Assembly (NCBI GenBank): GCA_030656215.1
Contig: JAUSOD010000011.1
Location: 1 to 48,167 of the forward strand
Length of the DNA stretch: 48,167 nucleotides
Origin: Azoarcus sp.
GTDB lineage: Bacteria > Pseudomonadota > Gammaproteobacteria > Burkholderiales > Rhodocyclaceae
Reading direction: 5' to 3'
Numbering within the stretch: the first letter of the stretch is position 1; every line of letters begins with the position of its first letter. This document shows positions 17,765-27,539 of this stretch, piece after piece. Under the pieces are notes generated by a model. That model had not been told where the DNA came from. It saw nothing but the letters and a program-made list of their open reading frames with translations, and made no database searches. Both the position numbers and the translations under genes were made by a program.

Positions 17765-18861
17765 GCCGCGCATGTTCCTGCATGCTTCGCCAACTCGCCC
17801 TGCAATTGGGTGAGGCTGGGCGTGATCACCGGAACGAAGGCGGCCTCAAGCCAGCGCCGGGCAAAGTCGCGGTTGTGGTCGAGCAGATAGGCACGGCCAC
17901 CGGTGGCATCAAGCTCGAGTCCGAGCGCGACCTGCACGATCTCCGCGAGACGGATGCGGATCCTGAACAGCGCTGCCGGATCGGACCGGAAGCGCTCGGT
18001 GGCAAGCCCCTCGCGCACGCTGCCGACCACCGACCCCAGCTCGTTCGCCACGGTCTCCGCGCGCGGCAGCAATACGTCATGCGCGCCCTTGCCGAGGGTT
18101 CGCGCGGTCTGTAGCGCAGCCCTCGCCAGTCCGATCGACATGCCGAGCTGAAGTGACAGGAAGGCCGGACGTACGTGTGGGCAGAACGTACGCGCATCGG
18201 GGTGGATCACGTCCTCGGGGCCGATCTCTACCGCGTCGATCGCGATGGCGGCGGTGTTGCTTGCGCGCAGTGCCACCAGATCGAGGTCTGCGCTGCGCCT
18301 CACCCCCGGCAGTCGGTCGGTGAAGGCGACCACGGCGGGGGCTGCGCCATTGTCGGGCGCAACCGCGGCGGCGACCACGAAGCCGGCCTTGCGCAGATTG
18401 GTGACCCAGGGCAGATGACCGTTCAGCCGCCAGCCGCGCTCATGCGGGGTGGCGGCGATCTGGATCGATTCGATACCCGAGAGAAACTTCATGGCGTTCG
18501 ACAGTCCGGTCGCACCGGCGAACTCGCCAGCCAGCAAGGCCGGCAGCCAGCGCTCGCGCAAGCCGGCGTTGGGGCTCTGCAGCAGGTACTCGATGAAAGT
18601 GCGCTGCCCCCAGAACACGAAGGCGGCCGTCAGCGAACGTTCGGCGACCGCGGCGATCGCCTCCAGCGCATCGAAGGTGGTGCCGCCCGCACCGCCAAGC
18701 GCCTGTGGCACGCCGATGCGGAACAGCGCCTGGCGACCCAGTTGCGGCACGAGCGAATCGCCGTCGGTGGTGCCGGCGTTGAGCGCCTCGGCGTGGTCGG
18801 AGAACCAGCCCAGGCCGGATGTGATCGAGTCGGTCGCGAGGGGGGTGGGGAAGGAGGTCAT
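17761..18861 (-). CDS. Acyl-CoA-dehydrogenase-like flavoprotein
   Basis: A 366-residue protein of the acyl-CoA dehydrogenase fold. The N-terminal helical domain has ALGGAGGTTFDALEAIAAVAERSL, the middle beta domain contains GATGLSNAMKF and a conserved WRLNGHLPWVTN, and the C-terminal four-helix domain ends in RRWLEAAFVPVITP. No clear catalytic Glu of a true acyl-CoA dehydrogenase was identified. Members of this fold beside sulfonate-type ABC importers are often FMN-dependent desulfurising monooxygenases of the DszC/SfnB branch, so an organosulfur role is plausible but unproven. Start and stop overlap the flanking genes by ATGA on both sides, so it is fully inside the operon. Confidence 0.8.
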   Translation of the reverse strand: MTSFPTPLATDSITSGLGWFSDHAEALNAGTTDGDSLVPQLGRQALFRIGVPQALGGAGGTTFDALEAIAAVAERSLTAAFVFWGQRTFIEYLLQSPNAGLRERWLPALLAGEFAGATGLSNAMKFLSGIESIQIAATPHERGWRLNGHLPWVTNLRKAGFVVAAAVAPDNGAAPAVVAFTDRLPGVRRSADLDLVALRASNTAAIAIDAVEIGPEDVIHPDARTFCPHVRPAFLSLQLGMSIGLARAALQTARTLGKGAHDVLLPRAETVANELGSVVGSVREGLATERFRSDPAALFRIRIRLAEIVQVALGLELDATGGRAYLLDHNRDFARRWLEAAFVPVITPSLTQLQGELAKHAGTCAA

Positions 18862-19418
18862 GCTTGCAGGACTCCGGGACGGAAGGCTTGAAGTTGCGGA
18901 TTGATCTCGTTCCTGGCTAGGTTGTTGGCGAAGTTGCACAGGGTGGCGAGGCTCACTCCAAGTACCACTTCGAGCGCCTGGGCCAGGGTGAAGCCGGCGT
19001 CGGTGAAGGACTTCAACTCGCCGTCGCCCACCGCGCCGCGGCTGACGATCACGGCACGGGTGAACGCGGCCAGTGCATCGTGGCGCGGCTCGCCGGTCGC
19101 CCCCCGTTGCTGCAGGGCGAGCACCGTGCTCGGGTCGAGGCCGGCCTTCCTCAGCGCGATAGCCGAATGGCCGGCCACGCAAAATTCGCAGCCATGCAGG
19201 CTGGCCGCGGTGATCTGGACGACTTCGCGTTCGACCAGCGTCAGGCTGGCGCGAGCATTGATCTCGCCCACGGTAAAGTAGGTTTCGATCGCCGCGGGGG
19301 CATTGGCGAGTACGGCAACCAGATTGGGCAGGAAGCCGTTGTTGGCGATCGCGCGCTCGACGAACGGGGTGCTGGCGTGGGGGGCAGTTTCAATTGTTTG
19401 CAGGGGCAGGCGGGACAT
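18858..19418 (-). CDS. Carboxymuconolactone decarboxylase/AhpD-like protein
   Basis: A 186-residue all-helical protein of the CMD/AhpD superfamily. The AhpD-type redox motif is present: a glutamate in LVEREVVQI, then HGCEFCVAGH with Cys77, Cys80 and His84. AhpD-type proteins are thiol peroxidase partners that use this pair. The C-terminal half (AQALEVVLGVSLATLCNFANNLA) is the second helical part typical of peroxidase-related forms. It is the first structural gene downstream of the AraC regulator and is linked by ATGA to the flavoprotein. A role in handling peroxide formed by the flavoprotein is possible, though this is inference from the neighbourhood. Confidence 0.85.
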   Translation of the reverse strand: MSRLPLQTIETAPHASTPFVERAIANNGFLPNLVAVLANAPAAIETYFTVGEINARASLTLVEREVVQITAASLHGCEFCVAGHSAIALRKAGLDPSTVLALQQRGATGEPRHDALAAFTRAVIVSRGAVGDGELKSFTDAGFTLAQALEVVLGVSLATLCNFANNLARNEINPQLQAFRPGVLQA

Positions 19419-19561
19419 GGCGTTCCATCGGTGAGGATTGATGCATCGATTGTCGCGACACGGGGCGCTGCGCTCTACGCCCTGCCGTCGCAGATTCTTG
19501 CTCGATCGTCCACCGCCGCGGATGGATCGCCTGCTGCAGGGGCGTCGGCCGGGATAAGGTC

Positions 19562-20512
19562 TCAGTGCAGCTCAAGCAGGCGCGGGTCACGCCTGGCGCC
19601 CGTATCGGCGGCGCTTCGGCGCGCACGCTGATAGGCACCCGGCTGCTCGCCGATGACCTTCTTGAACGCGCGGGTGAAGGCCGCCGCCGACTGGTAACCG
19701 ACATGCTCCGCGGCCCGGGTCACGCTCTCGCCCTGGCGTAGCCGGCGGGCGGCGATGTTCATGCGCAGCGACAGCAGGAACTGCGCCGGCGGCAGGCCGC
19801 AGATATCCATGAAGTGCTTGAAGAAGCTCGAACGTGACATGTTGGCCATCTGCGCCATGTCCTCCACCGACCAGTCACGGCCGGGGTCGCGCAGCAGGTG
19901 GTCGACCAGGGGCGCAAACTGTGGCCGGCTCGCCACCGCCCACAGCCCGGCCTCGATGTCCTCGTGGCCGGCGAGGTCGCGGATCAGGTAGAACAGCAGC
20001 AGCTCGGTCAGGCGCTCGATCAGGGGCGAAGGCTCGGCCATGTCACGTTCGGCCTCGGCCAGCACGAGGTCGAACAAGGGGGTGATTGCGCGCAATGCCG
20101 GCGCATCGGCGTGCAGCAGCAGGCAGTCGGGGAAGGATTCGCGCAGCAGCTCGCCGGGCAGTCCGCGAAAATCGAAGAAGCCGCAGGCCAGGCTGGTGCC
20201 ATCGGGGCGGACCGGCAGCATCGCTTGCATCGGCCGAGGTACGCAGGCCGGGCCTGGCTGGCGCTCGGGCGTCAGCGAATGTGGCCGGTCGCGCAGCAGG
20301 AACACCGCATCGCGGGGGCCGAGTTCGATCGGAGCGCGGTTTTCGAGGTGCAGAAAGCAGTGCCCGCGCAGCACCAGGTGAAAACTCGCGCGTGCCCGTC
20401 CGGCGGTCGAGGCGCGCCATGAGCCGCAGTACTGGCCGACGTGAAACACGGTCGTCTCCAGCTCGAGGCCGCTGACCAGCCAGTTTACGAGTCGATCGGT
20501 ATCCTGCTTCAT
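19562..20512 (-). CDS. AraC-family transcriptional regulator
   Basis: A 316-residue regulator with an N-terminal cupin-like sensor domain (AraC_binding/cupin_6 type; FHLVLRGHCFLHLENRAPIELGPRDAVFL near residues 45-75) and a C-terminal double helix-turn-helix domain. The latter shows WSVEDMAQMANMSRSSFFKHF and the conserved VGYQSAAAFTRAFKKVIGEQPGAYQR. The start is taken at the ATG at 20512; no clear ribosome site precedes it, and an in-frame start further upstream (20632) remains possible. It stands about 140 bases before the AhpD gene on the same strand and is probably the activator of that ABC/flavoprotein operon. A palindrome lies close to its start. Confidence 0.88.
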   Translation of the reverse strand: MKQDTDRLVNWLVSGLELETTVFHVGQYCGSWRASTAGRARASFHLVLRGHCFLHLENRAPIELGPRDAVFLLRDRPHSLTPERQPGPACVPRPMQAMLPVRPDGTSLACGFFDFRGLPGELLRESFPDCLLLHADAPALRAITPLFDLVLAEAERDMAEPSPLIERLTELLLFYLIRDLAGHEDIEAGLWAVASRPQFAPLVDHLLRDPGRDWSVEDMAQMANMSRSSFFKHFMDICGLPPAQFLLSLRMNIAARRLRQGESVTRAAEHVGYQSAAAFTRAFKKVIGEQPGAYQRARRSAADTGARRDPRLLELH

Positions 20513-20832
20513 GGTGAGGAAAGGGCGTGTCGGGCGCCATTGACTGTCGAATGTACGATTCTCCGTACTGGGCGAACAAACTGAACCAAGAAAATCAGCA
20601 GAGCTTTGCGCGGAAGGTGAAATCGCGACCACCGCCTACTCGCCTTGAGGGCTGATGAGGCCAAAGAAGGTGAAGCCGTCGAGGCAACGACGGAGCGCAG
20701 GCTCCCGGCGAGCCGGGTCGCGCTGCGGCGCACGGTCCCCCACGTGCAGGAATATGCATTTCGTAAATCCTTGGTTCCGGCGCAGGCAGCTTTCCTTTAC
20801 GGTGAAGGCACATTTCTCTCCCGCAGGTTGCC
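20513..20832. other. Intergenic region between the divergent araC-type and EAL genes
   Basis: No convincing gene here. It holds a perfect palindrome GTACG-N6-CGTAC (20554-20569), about 40 bases before the AraC-type start, that could be a regulator site. Nothing else stands out up to the EAL start. Confidence 0.45.
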
Positions 20833-21681
20833 GTGCCGCTTACCGAACTCGTGCACTACTTCAACAAACGCAACCGTCTCGACTGCGGCGGGGATGGCGC
20901 GGATGTCTTCGAGATCGTCGATCGACGGGTGCGTGCGCACCTCGGCGGCCGCGTTCTCGGCAGCATGTATCAGCCGGTGCTGGATCGGACCAGCGGCCGG
21001 GTGATCGGCCACGAGGCTTTATTGCATGCGCTCGACGGCGAGGCGCCGGGGCTGCCCGCGCAGTCGGTCTTCCTCGATACCCGCGATGATGGCCACTTGG
21101 TGCGGGCAGACCGGCTGGCCCGCACCCTGCACGCGCTCAATTTTCTGCTCGAGCGCGAGCAGCAAGGCGGCTTTCTGGCGCTCAATGTGCATCCGCAACT
21201 GATCCGCTCCGTACGCGACCATCACGGCCACGTCTTCGAGTCGGTGCTGTCGCGCTGCGGCCTTACCCCCGACCGCATCGTGCTGGAGCTGGCTGACGAC
21301 GGCTTCGAACCGCCTTCGGTGCTGGCTGCGGCGATCGCCGAGTACCATGAACGCGGCTATCGCATTGCCCTCGACAATTTCGGGCGTCATTCATCCGATC
21401 TCCAACGGCTGGAGGTGCTGTCGCCGGATATCGTCAAACTGGATCGCAACCTGATCCGCGACGACTGCCACCTGAGCCTTTCCAGGCGCGTGGCGAGCGG
21501 TCTTGCAACCGAGATCCGCAGCTTGGGCATGTACGTGGTCGGCCAGGGCATTGAACGATCGCAGCAGCTTGAGTTAGCCCGGGATGCGGGGGTGGATTGG
21601 TTGCAGGGCTATCTGATCGCAGCGCCGGCGGCGGGCTGCCAGCCCATCACCCGACCGCAGCGTGTTCGCGTGGCGGCCTGA
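20833..21681 (+). CDS. EAL-domain protein with altered active site
   Basis: A 282-residue cytoplasmic protein made almost wholly of one EAL domain, the cyclic-di-GMP phosphodiesterase fold, without a sensor or membrane part. Kept residues are Glu61 in HEALL, Asn118 in LALNVHP, Glu152 in VLELAD, Asp181, Lys202 in DIVKLDR and Gln258 in WLQGYL. The second aspartate of the usual DDFGTG is Asn182 in LDNFGRHS, and the glutamate of the usual AEGVE is Gln238 in VVGQGIE. Both positions normally bind the metals, so the protein is probably a c-di-GMP receptor or regulator rather than an active hydrolase. Start is a GTG at 20833 with a weak GCAGG site. Confidence 0.85.
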   Translation: MPLTELVHYFNKRNRLDCGGDGADVFEIVDRRVRAHLGGRVLGSMYQPVLDRTSGRVIGHEALLHALDGEAPGLPAQSVFLDTRDDGHLVRADRLARTLHALNFLLEREQQGGFLALNVHPQLIRSVRDHHGHVFESVLSRCGLTPDRIVLELADDGFEPPSVLAAAIAEYHERGYRIALDNFGRHSSDLQRLEVLSPDIVKLDRNLIRDDCHLSLSRRVASGLATEIRSLGMYVVGQGIERSQQLELARDAGVDWLQGYLIAAPAAGCQPITRPQRVRVAA

Positions 21682-22044
21682 GGCCGCAATCGACCGTCGC
21701 GCGATTTTCGGGAGTGTTCAGGTCGGCGTTTCGCGCACAAGTGCTGCGAATTGCTGGGCGATATCCATTCCTTTTTCGCTTACGCCTGCTGCGTATCCAA
21801 AGCAGTCCCGATTTCATCGTCCTTCGGCTTTAAAGCGGAATTTCTGCAATGCAAATCACGGCAGATCGAGCTGCGGTCAAATCAGAATAATTCAATTCGA
21901 ATTGGCCAAGGATTGGGTCAATATGCCTGCATTGGCACTCTCCACTGACGAGTGCTGACAGCGCGATGCGAGCCTCCCGGTTCAAGTCGGATTGCGAATC
22001 AGCGACCACCAAGGGGTGGTTCGACCAACAACGGAGATCAATTT
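21682..22044 (+). other. groESL leader and promoter region
   Basis: No gene is seen in this 363-base gap. It is less GC-rich than the flanks, especially around 21830-21925, as expected for a promoter region. It contains the CIRCE operator and the groES ribosome site. I could not place a convincing -35/-10 or heat-shock sigma pair. Confidence 0.5.
21932..21958 (+). promoter_or_regulatory. CIRCE operator (HrcA binding site)
   Basis: TTGGCACTC (21932-21940) and GAGTGCTGA (21950-21958) are separated by nine bases. This matches the CIRCE consensus TTAGCACTC-N9-GAGTGCTAA with one change in each arm. It lies about 85 bases before groES, so HrcA repression of this groESL copy is expected. Confidence 0.9.
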
Positions 22045-22335
22045 ATGGCAATACGTCCCCTTCACGACCGCGTCATCGTCAAGCGCCTCGAAGCCGAGCG
22101 CACCACCTCCAGCGGGATCGTCATCCCCGACTCGGCGGGCGAGAAGCCCGATCAGGGTGAGGTCCTTGCAGTGGGTCGCGGCAAGATCCTGGACAACGGT
22201 GAAGTCCGCCCCCTTGCACTCAAGGTCGGCGACCGCGTGCTGTTCGGAAAGTACGCCGGTCAGGCAGTCAAGGTGGATGGCGAGGAACTGCTCGTGATCC
22301 GCGAGGAAGATATCTTCGGTGTGATCGAGGGCTGA
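22045..22335 (+). CDS. groES: Co-chaperonin GroES
   Basis: Ten-kilodalton heptameric lid of the chaperonin, 96 residues. It shows [16 protein letters not shown], the mobile loop [20 protein letters not shown], and the conserved end [14 protein letters not shown]. The ATG at 22045 has GGAGA six bases before it. An earlier in-frame start at 21952 would place the N terminus inside the CIRCE element and is rejected. It is followed by groEL after 72 bases in the usual operon. Confidence 0.97.
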   Translation: MAIRPLHDRVIVKRLEAERTTSSGIVIPDSAGEKPDQGEVLAVGRGKILDNGEVRPLALKVGDRVLFGKYAGQAVKVDGEELLVIREEDIFGVIEG

Positions 22336-22401
22336 TCAGGTCTTCTGAGTCGATGCGCGCCGGTTTGCCGGCAGCAAGCAACAATACTGAACTGGAGTTG
22401 A

Positions 22402-24048
<1,647 letters not shown>

Positions 24049-24091
24049 TTGGCAAGACGCGGGTGCGGGCATGCCCGCCCTGTGCAGAGTG

Positions 24092-24131
24092 AACAGCGGG
24101 CGTTACCGATCGGAGCGCCCGCTGTTCTTTT
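24092..24131 (+). terminator. Rho-independent terminator after groEL
   Basis: An 11-base perfect stem, AACAGCGGGCG (24092-24102) with CGCCCGCTGTT (24116-24126), with a 13-base loop and the run CTTTT directly after. It lies about 45 bases beyond the groEL stop. Confidence 0.85.
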
Positions 24132-24169
24132 GACCGAGCCGGCAAGCCGATGCCGAAGCCCGGTGCAGT

Positions 24170-24214
24170 GGCTAGAGGCGGTCCGGCTAGAGGCGGTGGG
24201 GCTAGAGGTGGCGC
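24170..24214 (-). repeat. Three tandem 15-base repeats over the yafJ stop codon
   Basis: Units start at 24170, 24185 and 24200, each opening GGCTAGAGG. On the minus strand each carries CTC TAG. Since the period is a multiple of three, the three TAG codons are in the same frame, and the first is the gene's stop. It looks like slippage duplication of the gene's 3' end. Confidence 0.8.
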
Positions 24215-24990
24215 GCGAACGCCTGACTCAACTCCTCGCCGTGCAGGAACACCTTGAGTTCGCCTGGCTGCAGCGCGTGCCATGCTTCGCCCTCGGTCAG
24301 GGGCTGGGTTGCGACGACGGAGTAGCGGTCGTCGGCCTGATTGAGCTGGGCGAGGTTGACCTGGACGCCGCAGTCGATCAGTTTCACCGTGCAGAAGGGC
24401 GCCTGACGCACGGAGTAGTACAGGCTGGTGGAGCAGTGCGCGAAAAGGAGTTCGCCATTGGTCAGCAGGTAGTTGAAGGTTCCGTGGCTCGCGAGTTCGG
24501 CCGTGATCCGGCGCAATGCCAGATAGAGCGTCGGCGTCGAGGGCTCCGAGTCGCCGAAGCAGGTTCGCAGGCCATCGAGCAAGGCGCAGAAGGCCGCCTC
24601 CGAATCGGTGCTGCCGATCGGTTTGAAGTGGGCATCGGCGGGCGTGCGGAATCCGGGCAGGTCACCATTGTGCGCAAACACCCACTGGCGGCCCCAAAGC
24701 AGCCTGACGAAGGGGTGGCAGTTCGATAGCGACACTTCACCATGCGTCGCTTTGCGCACATGCGCGATCACGTTGCGTGCCCGTAGCGGCATGCGCTTGA
24801 TGCGTTCGACCAGCGACGAGCCCGCCGCCGGCTGGTCGTCGAGGAACAGCTTGCAACTGCGTCCCTCGTGAAAGGCAATGCCCCAGCCGTCGGCATGATG
24901 GTCGGTTTCGCCGCCACGGCGCAGGAAGCCATCGAGCGAGAAGCGCAACGAGGTCGGCTTATTGCCGCTCATTCCTAATAGTTGGCACAT
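24202..24990 (-). CDS. yafJ: Class II glutamine amidotransferase, YafJ type
   Basis: N-terminal-nucleophile amidohydrolase of the YafJ/EgtC-like group, 262 residues. Starting at the ATG at 24990 puts the catalytic cysteine at residue 2 (MCQLLGMSGNKP), as the mechanism requires, and this decides the start over the ATG six codons upstream; neither has a good ribosome site. Further landmarks are DGWGIAFHEG, VRKATHGEVSLSNCHPF, and FAHNGDLPGF, which form the glutamine site, with GSTDSEAAFCALL. No synthase domain is attached, so the ammonia acceptor is unknown. The egt ergothioneine genes are not nearby. The gene faces the groEL terminator. Confidence 0.9.
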   Translation of the reverse strand: MCQLLGMSGNKPTSLRFSLDGFLRRGGETDHHADGWGIAFHEGRSCKLFLDDQPAAGSSLVERIKRMPLRARNVIAHVRKATHGEVSLSNCHPFVRLLWGRQWVFAHNGDLPGFRTPADAHFKPIGSTDSEAAFCALLDGLRTCFGDSEPSTPTLYLALRRITAELASHGTFNYLLTNGELLFAHCSTSLYYSVRQAPFCTVKLIDCGVQVNLAQLNQADDRYSVVATQPLTEGEAWHALQPGELKVFLHGEELSQAFARHL

Positions 24991-25376
24991 GCTTGAGTGA
25001 ATGTCCATGAACCGGGATACGGTGCCTGCATCATGCGTGAGCGAGCGCACGCGATGAACCAAGGAAAACTGCAAAGGATATCCAGTGTGCGCGGAGTGCT
25101 GCCGCCTAGGCAGTGGGCGCGCAATGGCTGCTGCCCGCGCAGCAGTTCGAGTGACCGCCATCGGAAGGTGGTGCCGGAACCTGTGCTTTGGGGGCACCTC
25201 TTGTCCAGCTAAAACAAGTGCTTGAAGGCGAACTGGTGGCCTTTCGGCCCACGCTCGCGTCATGGCACGAACGCTGCTCATGACGTGCACGCGTTTTGGT
25301 CGGCAGGCGCTCGGAGACCCGCTCCTGCACGATGTCGGCCAAGGCAGATCCCAGACAAACCCCCAGGAATTGCGAT
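24991..25376. other. Intergenic region between yafJ and the lectin-like gene
   Basis: A 386-base gap between divergent genes. No frame here is convincing. One minus-strand frame ends in a cysteine- and histidine-containing tail (NCCAGSSHC near 25110-25140) but has no matching upstream domain. The region must hold promoters for both neighbours, but I could not place them. Confidence 0.4.
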
Positions 25377-26060
25377 ATGCACTTGAATCGAATCGCTGCA
25401 GGCGCATGCCTGCTGCTTTCTTCCATGGCCCTCGCCCAGCAGGCTACCGACCCGGCCAAGCCGCCACCCCCGACGAGCTTTTTCGTGACCAGTACCGGAG
25501 TTGGCAAGGGTGCCGATCTCGGCGGACTGGCTGGTGCCGATGCGCACTGCCAGAAGCTGGCTGCCACCACGACCGGTGCGAGCAAGACGTGGCGTGCCTA
25601 TCTCAGTACCCAGCAGGCGAACGGCCAGACCGCAGTCAATGCGCGCGATCGCATCGGTGAGGGTCCCTGGTACAACGTTCGTGGCCAGGAGGTCGCCAAG
25701 AGCGTGGCGCATCTGCATGGCGATGTGCACGAGGAAGCGCGATTGGGCAACAACCTGAGCCGGCGTACTGCACTCAATGAAAAGGGAGAGTTCGTCAAGG
25801 GTTCGGGTGATACGCCGAACGAGCATGACATTCTCACTGGTTCGCGTCCGGACGGCCGGGCTTTCGACAACGCCGCCGACAAGACTTGCAGCAACTACAC
25901 CAGCAGTGCGGCAGAAGGCTCGGCACAGGTCGGCCACTTCGACCGCACCGGTGGTGGCAACGTATCGTGGAACTCCGCGCACGGCAGTCGTGGCTGCGGC
26001 CAGGAAAACCTGGTTCGTACCGGCGGCGCGGGCCTGCTGTATTGCTTCGCGGTGAACTGA
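25377..26060 (+). CDS. Secreted protein with lectin/endostatin-like fold
   Basis: A 227-residue exported protein. A Sec signal (LNRIAAGACLLLSSMALA) is followed by a proline-rich linker. The domain opens FFVTSTGVGKGADLGGLAGADAHCQKLA, then TWRAYLSTQ, IGEGPWYNVRG and DILTGSRPDGR, and ends GGAGLLYCFAVN. This layout, one cysteine near the start, two central and one at the end (four in all, probably two disulfides), recurs in bacterial secreted proteins annotated as lectin-like (collagen XVIII endostatin/DUF1554-like). The ATG at 25377 has AGGAA seven bases upstream; earlier starts lack this and would hide the signal. Ligand unknown. Confidence 0.75.
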   Translation: MHLNRIAAGACLLLSSMALAQQATDPAKPPPPTSFFVTSTGVGKGADLGGLAGADAHCQKLAATTTGASKTWRAYLSTQQANGQTAVNARDRIGEGPWYNVRGQEVAKSVAHLHGDVHEEARLGNNLSRRTALNEKGEFVKGSGDTPNEHDILTGSRPDGRAFDNAADKTCSNYTSSAAEGSAQVGHFDRTGGGNVSWNSAHGSRGCGQENLVRTGGAGLLYCFAVN

Positions 26061-26198
26061 ACCCCGGGGGCGACTCGTCCAAGGCTGTGGCCGATCTCCC
26101 GGATTCCGAATAACAAAATGAAAATAACTTCGTTCCGTCTGCGGGCTCCCTTCCGTAGATTCTGGTTTCCACTTCAAAAACGCACTGGAATTGATCAC

Positions 26199-27212
26199 AT
26201 GAACATCAAGAATATTCGTCGCAGCCTGGTTGCCGTCGCGCTTGGTGCTGCACTGTCCGGCACTGCCTTCGCTCAGGTATCGCTGCTCAACGTGTCCTAC
26301 GATCCGACGCGTGAGTTCTATCAGGAGTACAACGCGGCCTTTGCCAAGTACTGGAAGGCCAAGGCCGGTGAAGATGTCACCGTCAAGCAGTCGCATGGCG
26401 GCTCCGGCAAGCAGGCGCGCTCGGTGATCGACGGCCTCGAAGCCGACGTGGTGACGCTGGCATTGGCTGGGGACATCGATGCCATCACCAACAACGGGGG
26501 TGCGGTTGCGGCCGGTTGGCAACAGAAGCTAGCGTTGAATTCCTCGCCCTACACCTCGACCATCGTGCTGCTGGTGCGTAAGGGAAACCCGAAGAACATC
26601 CAGGATTGGGACGATCTGGCCAAGCCGGGTGTGGAAGTCGTGACGCCGAACCCGAAGACCTCCGGCGGCGCGCGCTGGAACTACCTCGCCGCATGGGGGC
26701 ACGAGCTGCAAAAGCCGGGCGGCACGCCGGCTAAAGCCCAGGAGTTCGTCAAGAAGATCTATTCCAACGTAAAGGTGCTTGATTCCGGCGCACGGGGTTC
26801 GCTCACCTCCTTTACCGAACGCGGCATCGGCGACGTGCTGATCTCATGGGAGAACGAAGCCTATCTGGCGCTGAAGGAGCTGGGCGCCGACAAGTTCGAG
26901 ATCATCACGCCGAAGGTCTCGATCCTGGCCGAGCCGCCGGTCGCCGTGGTCGACAAGGTGGTCGACAAGCGCGGCACGCGCAAGGTTGCCACCGAATACC
27001 TGCAGTACCTGTACTCGGCCGAAGGCCAGGATCTGGCCGGCAAGCACTTCTACCGTCCGACCGACAAGGCGGCCATCGCCAAGTACAGCGGCCAATTCAA
27101 GCCGGCCAAGCTGTTCGGTATCGATGAGGTATTCGGCGGCTGGGCCAAGGTTCAGAAGGAGCACTTTGGCGACGGCGGGGTGTTCGATCAGATCACCGGC
27201 GCAACCAAGTAA
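26199..27212 (+). CDS. sbp: Sulfate ABC transporter substrate-binding protein
   Basis: Periplasmic sulfate/thiosulfate-binding protein of 337 residues. The signal ([19 protein letters not shown]) is followed by [19 protein letters not shown] and the diagnostic [31 protein letters not shown], and [17 protein letters not shown], all hallmarks of Sbp/CysP proteins. Start at 26199 has GGAA eight bases upstream. No sulfate permease or ATPase gene (cysTWA) is nearby and the gene has its own terminator, so it is an orphan binding protein that must dock with a transporter encoded elsewhere. Sbp is chosen over CysP by general resemblance only. Confidence 0.92.
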   Translation: MNIKNIRRSLVAVALGAALSGTAFAQVSLLNVSYDPTREFYQEYNAAFAKYWKAKAGEDVTVKQSHGGSGKQARSVIDGLEADVVTLALAGDIDAITNNGGAVAAGWQQKLALNSSPYTSTIVLLVRKGNPKNIQDWDDLAKPGVEVVTPNPKTSGGARWNYLAAWGHELQKPGGTPAKAQEFVKKIYSNVKVLDSGARGSLTSFTERGIGDVLISWENEAYLALKELGADKFEIITPKVSILAEPPVAVVDKVVDKRGTRKVATEYLQYLYSAEGQDLAGKHFYRPTDKAAIAKYSGQFKPAKLFGIDEVFGGWAKVQKEHFGDGGVFDQITGATK

Positions 27213-27539
27213 GTCTTCTTGATTTGATCGTCTCCTCGGCAGTGTTGGCCCACCCGGTGTATGCCGGGTGGGCCTTTTTTCTGGTGCGGTATTGCGATAT
27301 GTGCCGTCACCGCAATCGGAGCGAGGGCTCATTTGGATGTTGCGCTGCAACCTGTGCTGTTTCCGGATTGCTGCGCAATCAACACTGCCGAAGGTGGTAG
27401 CAGCCTGCAAGCCGCTGATCTGGGGCCCGTCTGCCGCTGGTCCGGATGTTGCTGATGGGGTTGAGTTTGATTGGCGGGCGCAGTGTCCGCCGTATTTGTG
27501 TTCTCGACCCGACCGACCTCAAAGCCGCCAAAAACCCTC
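27213..27539 (+). other. Intergenic region upstream of the RND permease
   Basis: Apart from the terminator at its start, no gene is seen in this 327-base gap. It should hold the promoter of the RND operon, but I see no clear one. Confidence 0.4.
27247..27280 (+). terminator. Rho-independent terminator after sbp
   Basis: An 11-base stem GGCCCACCCGG (27247-27257) with CCGGGTGGGCC (27264-27274), a six-base loop and six T directly after. It sits 35 bases beyond the sbp stop. Confidence 0.93.

Noticed and set aside
16022..17890. Long plus-strand frame across the ABC transporter genes
   Set aside because: It runs opposite three clear transporter genes on the minus strand and encodes low-complexity Arg/Gly/Gln-rich sequence with no domain.
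25106..25290. Minus-strand tail with CC..HC residues upstream of the lectin-like gene, possibly a metal-binding protein end
   Set aside because: No start, ribosome site or upstream domain in frame; could be a decayed gene but the evidence is too thin.
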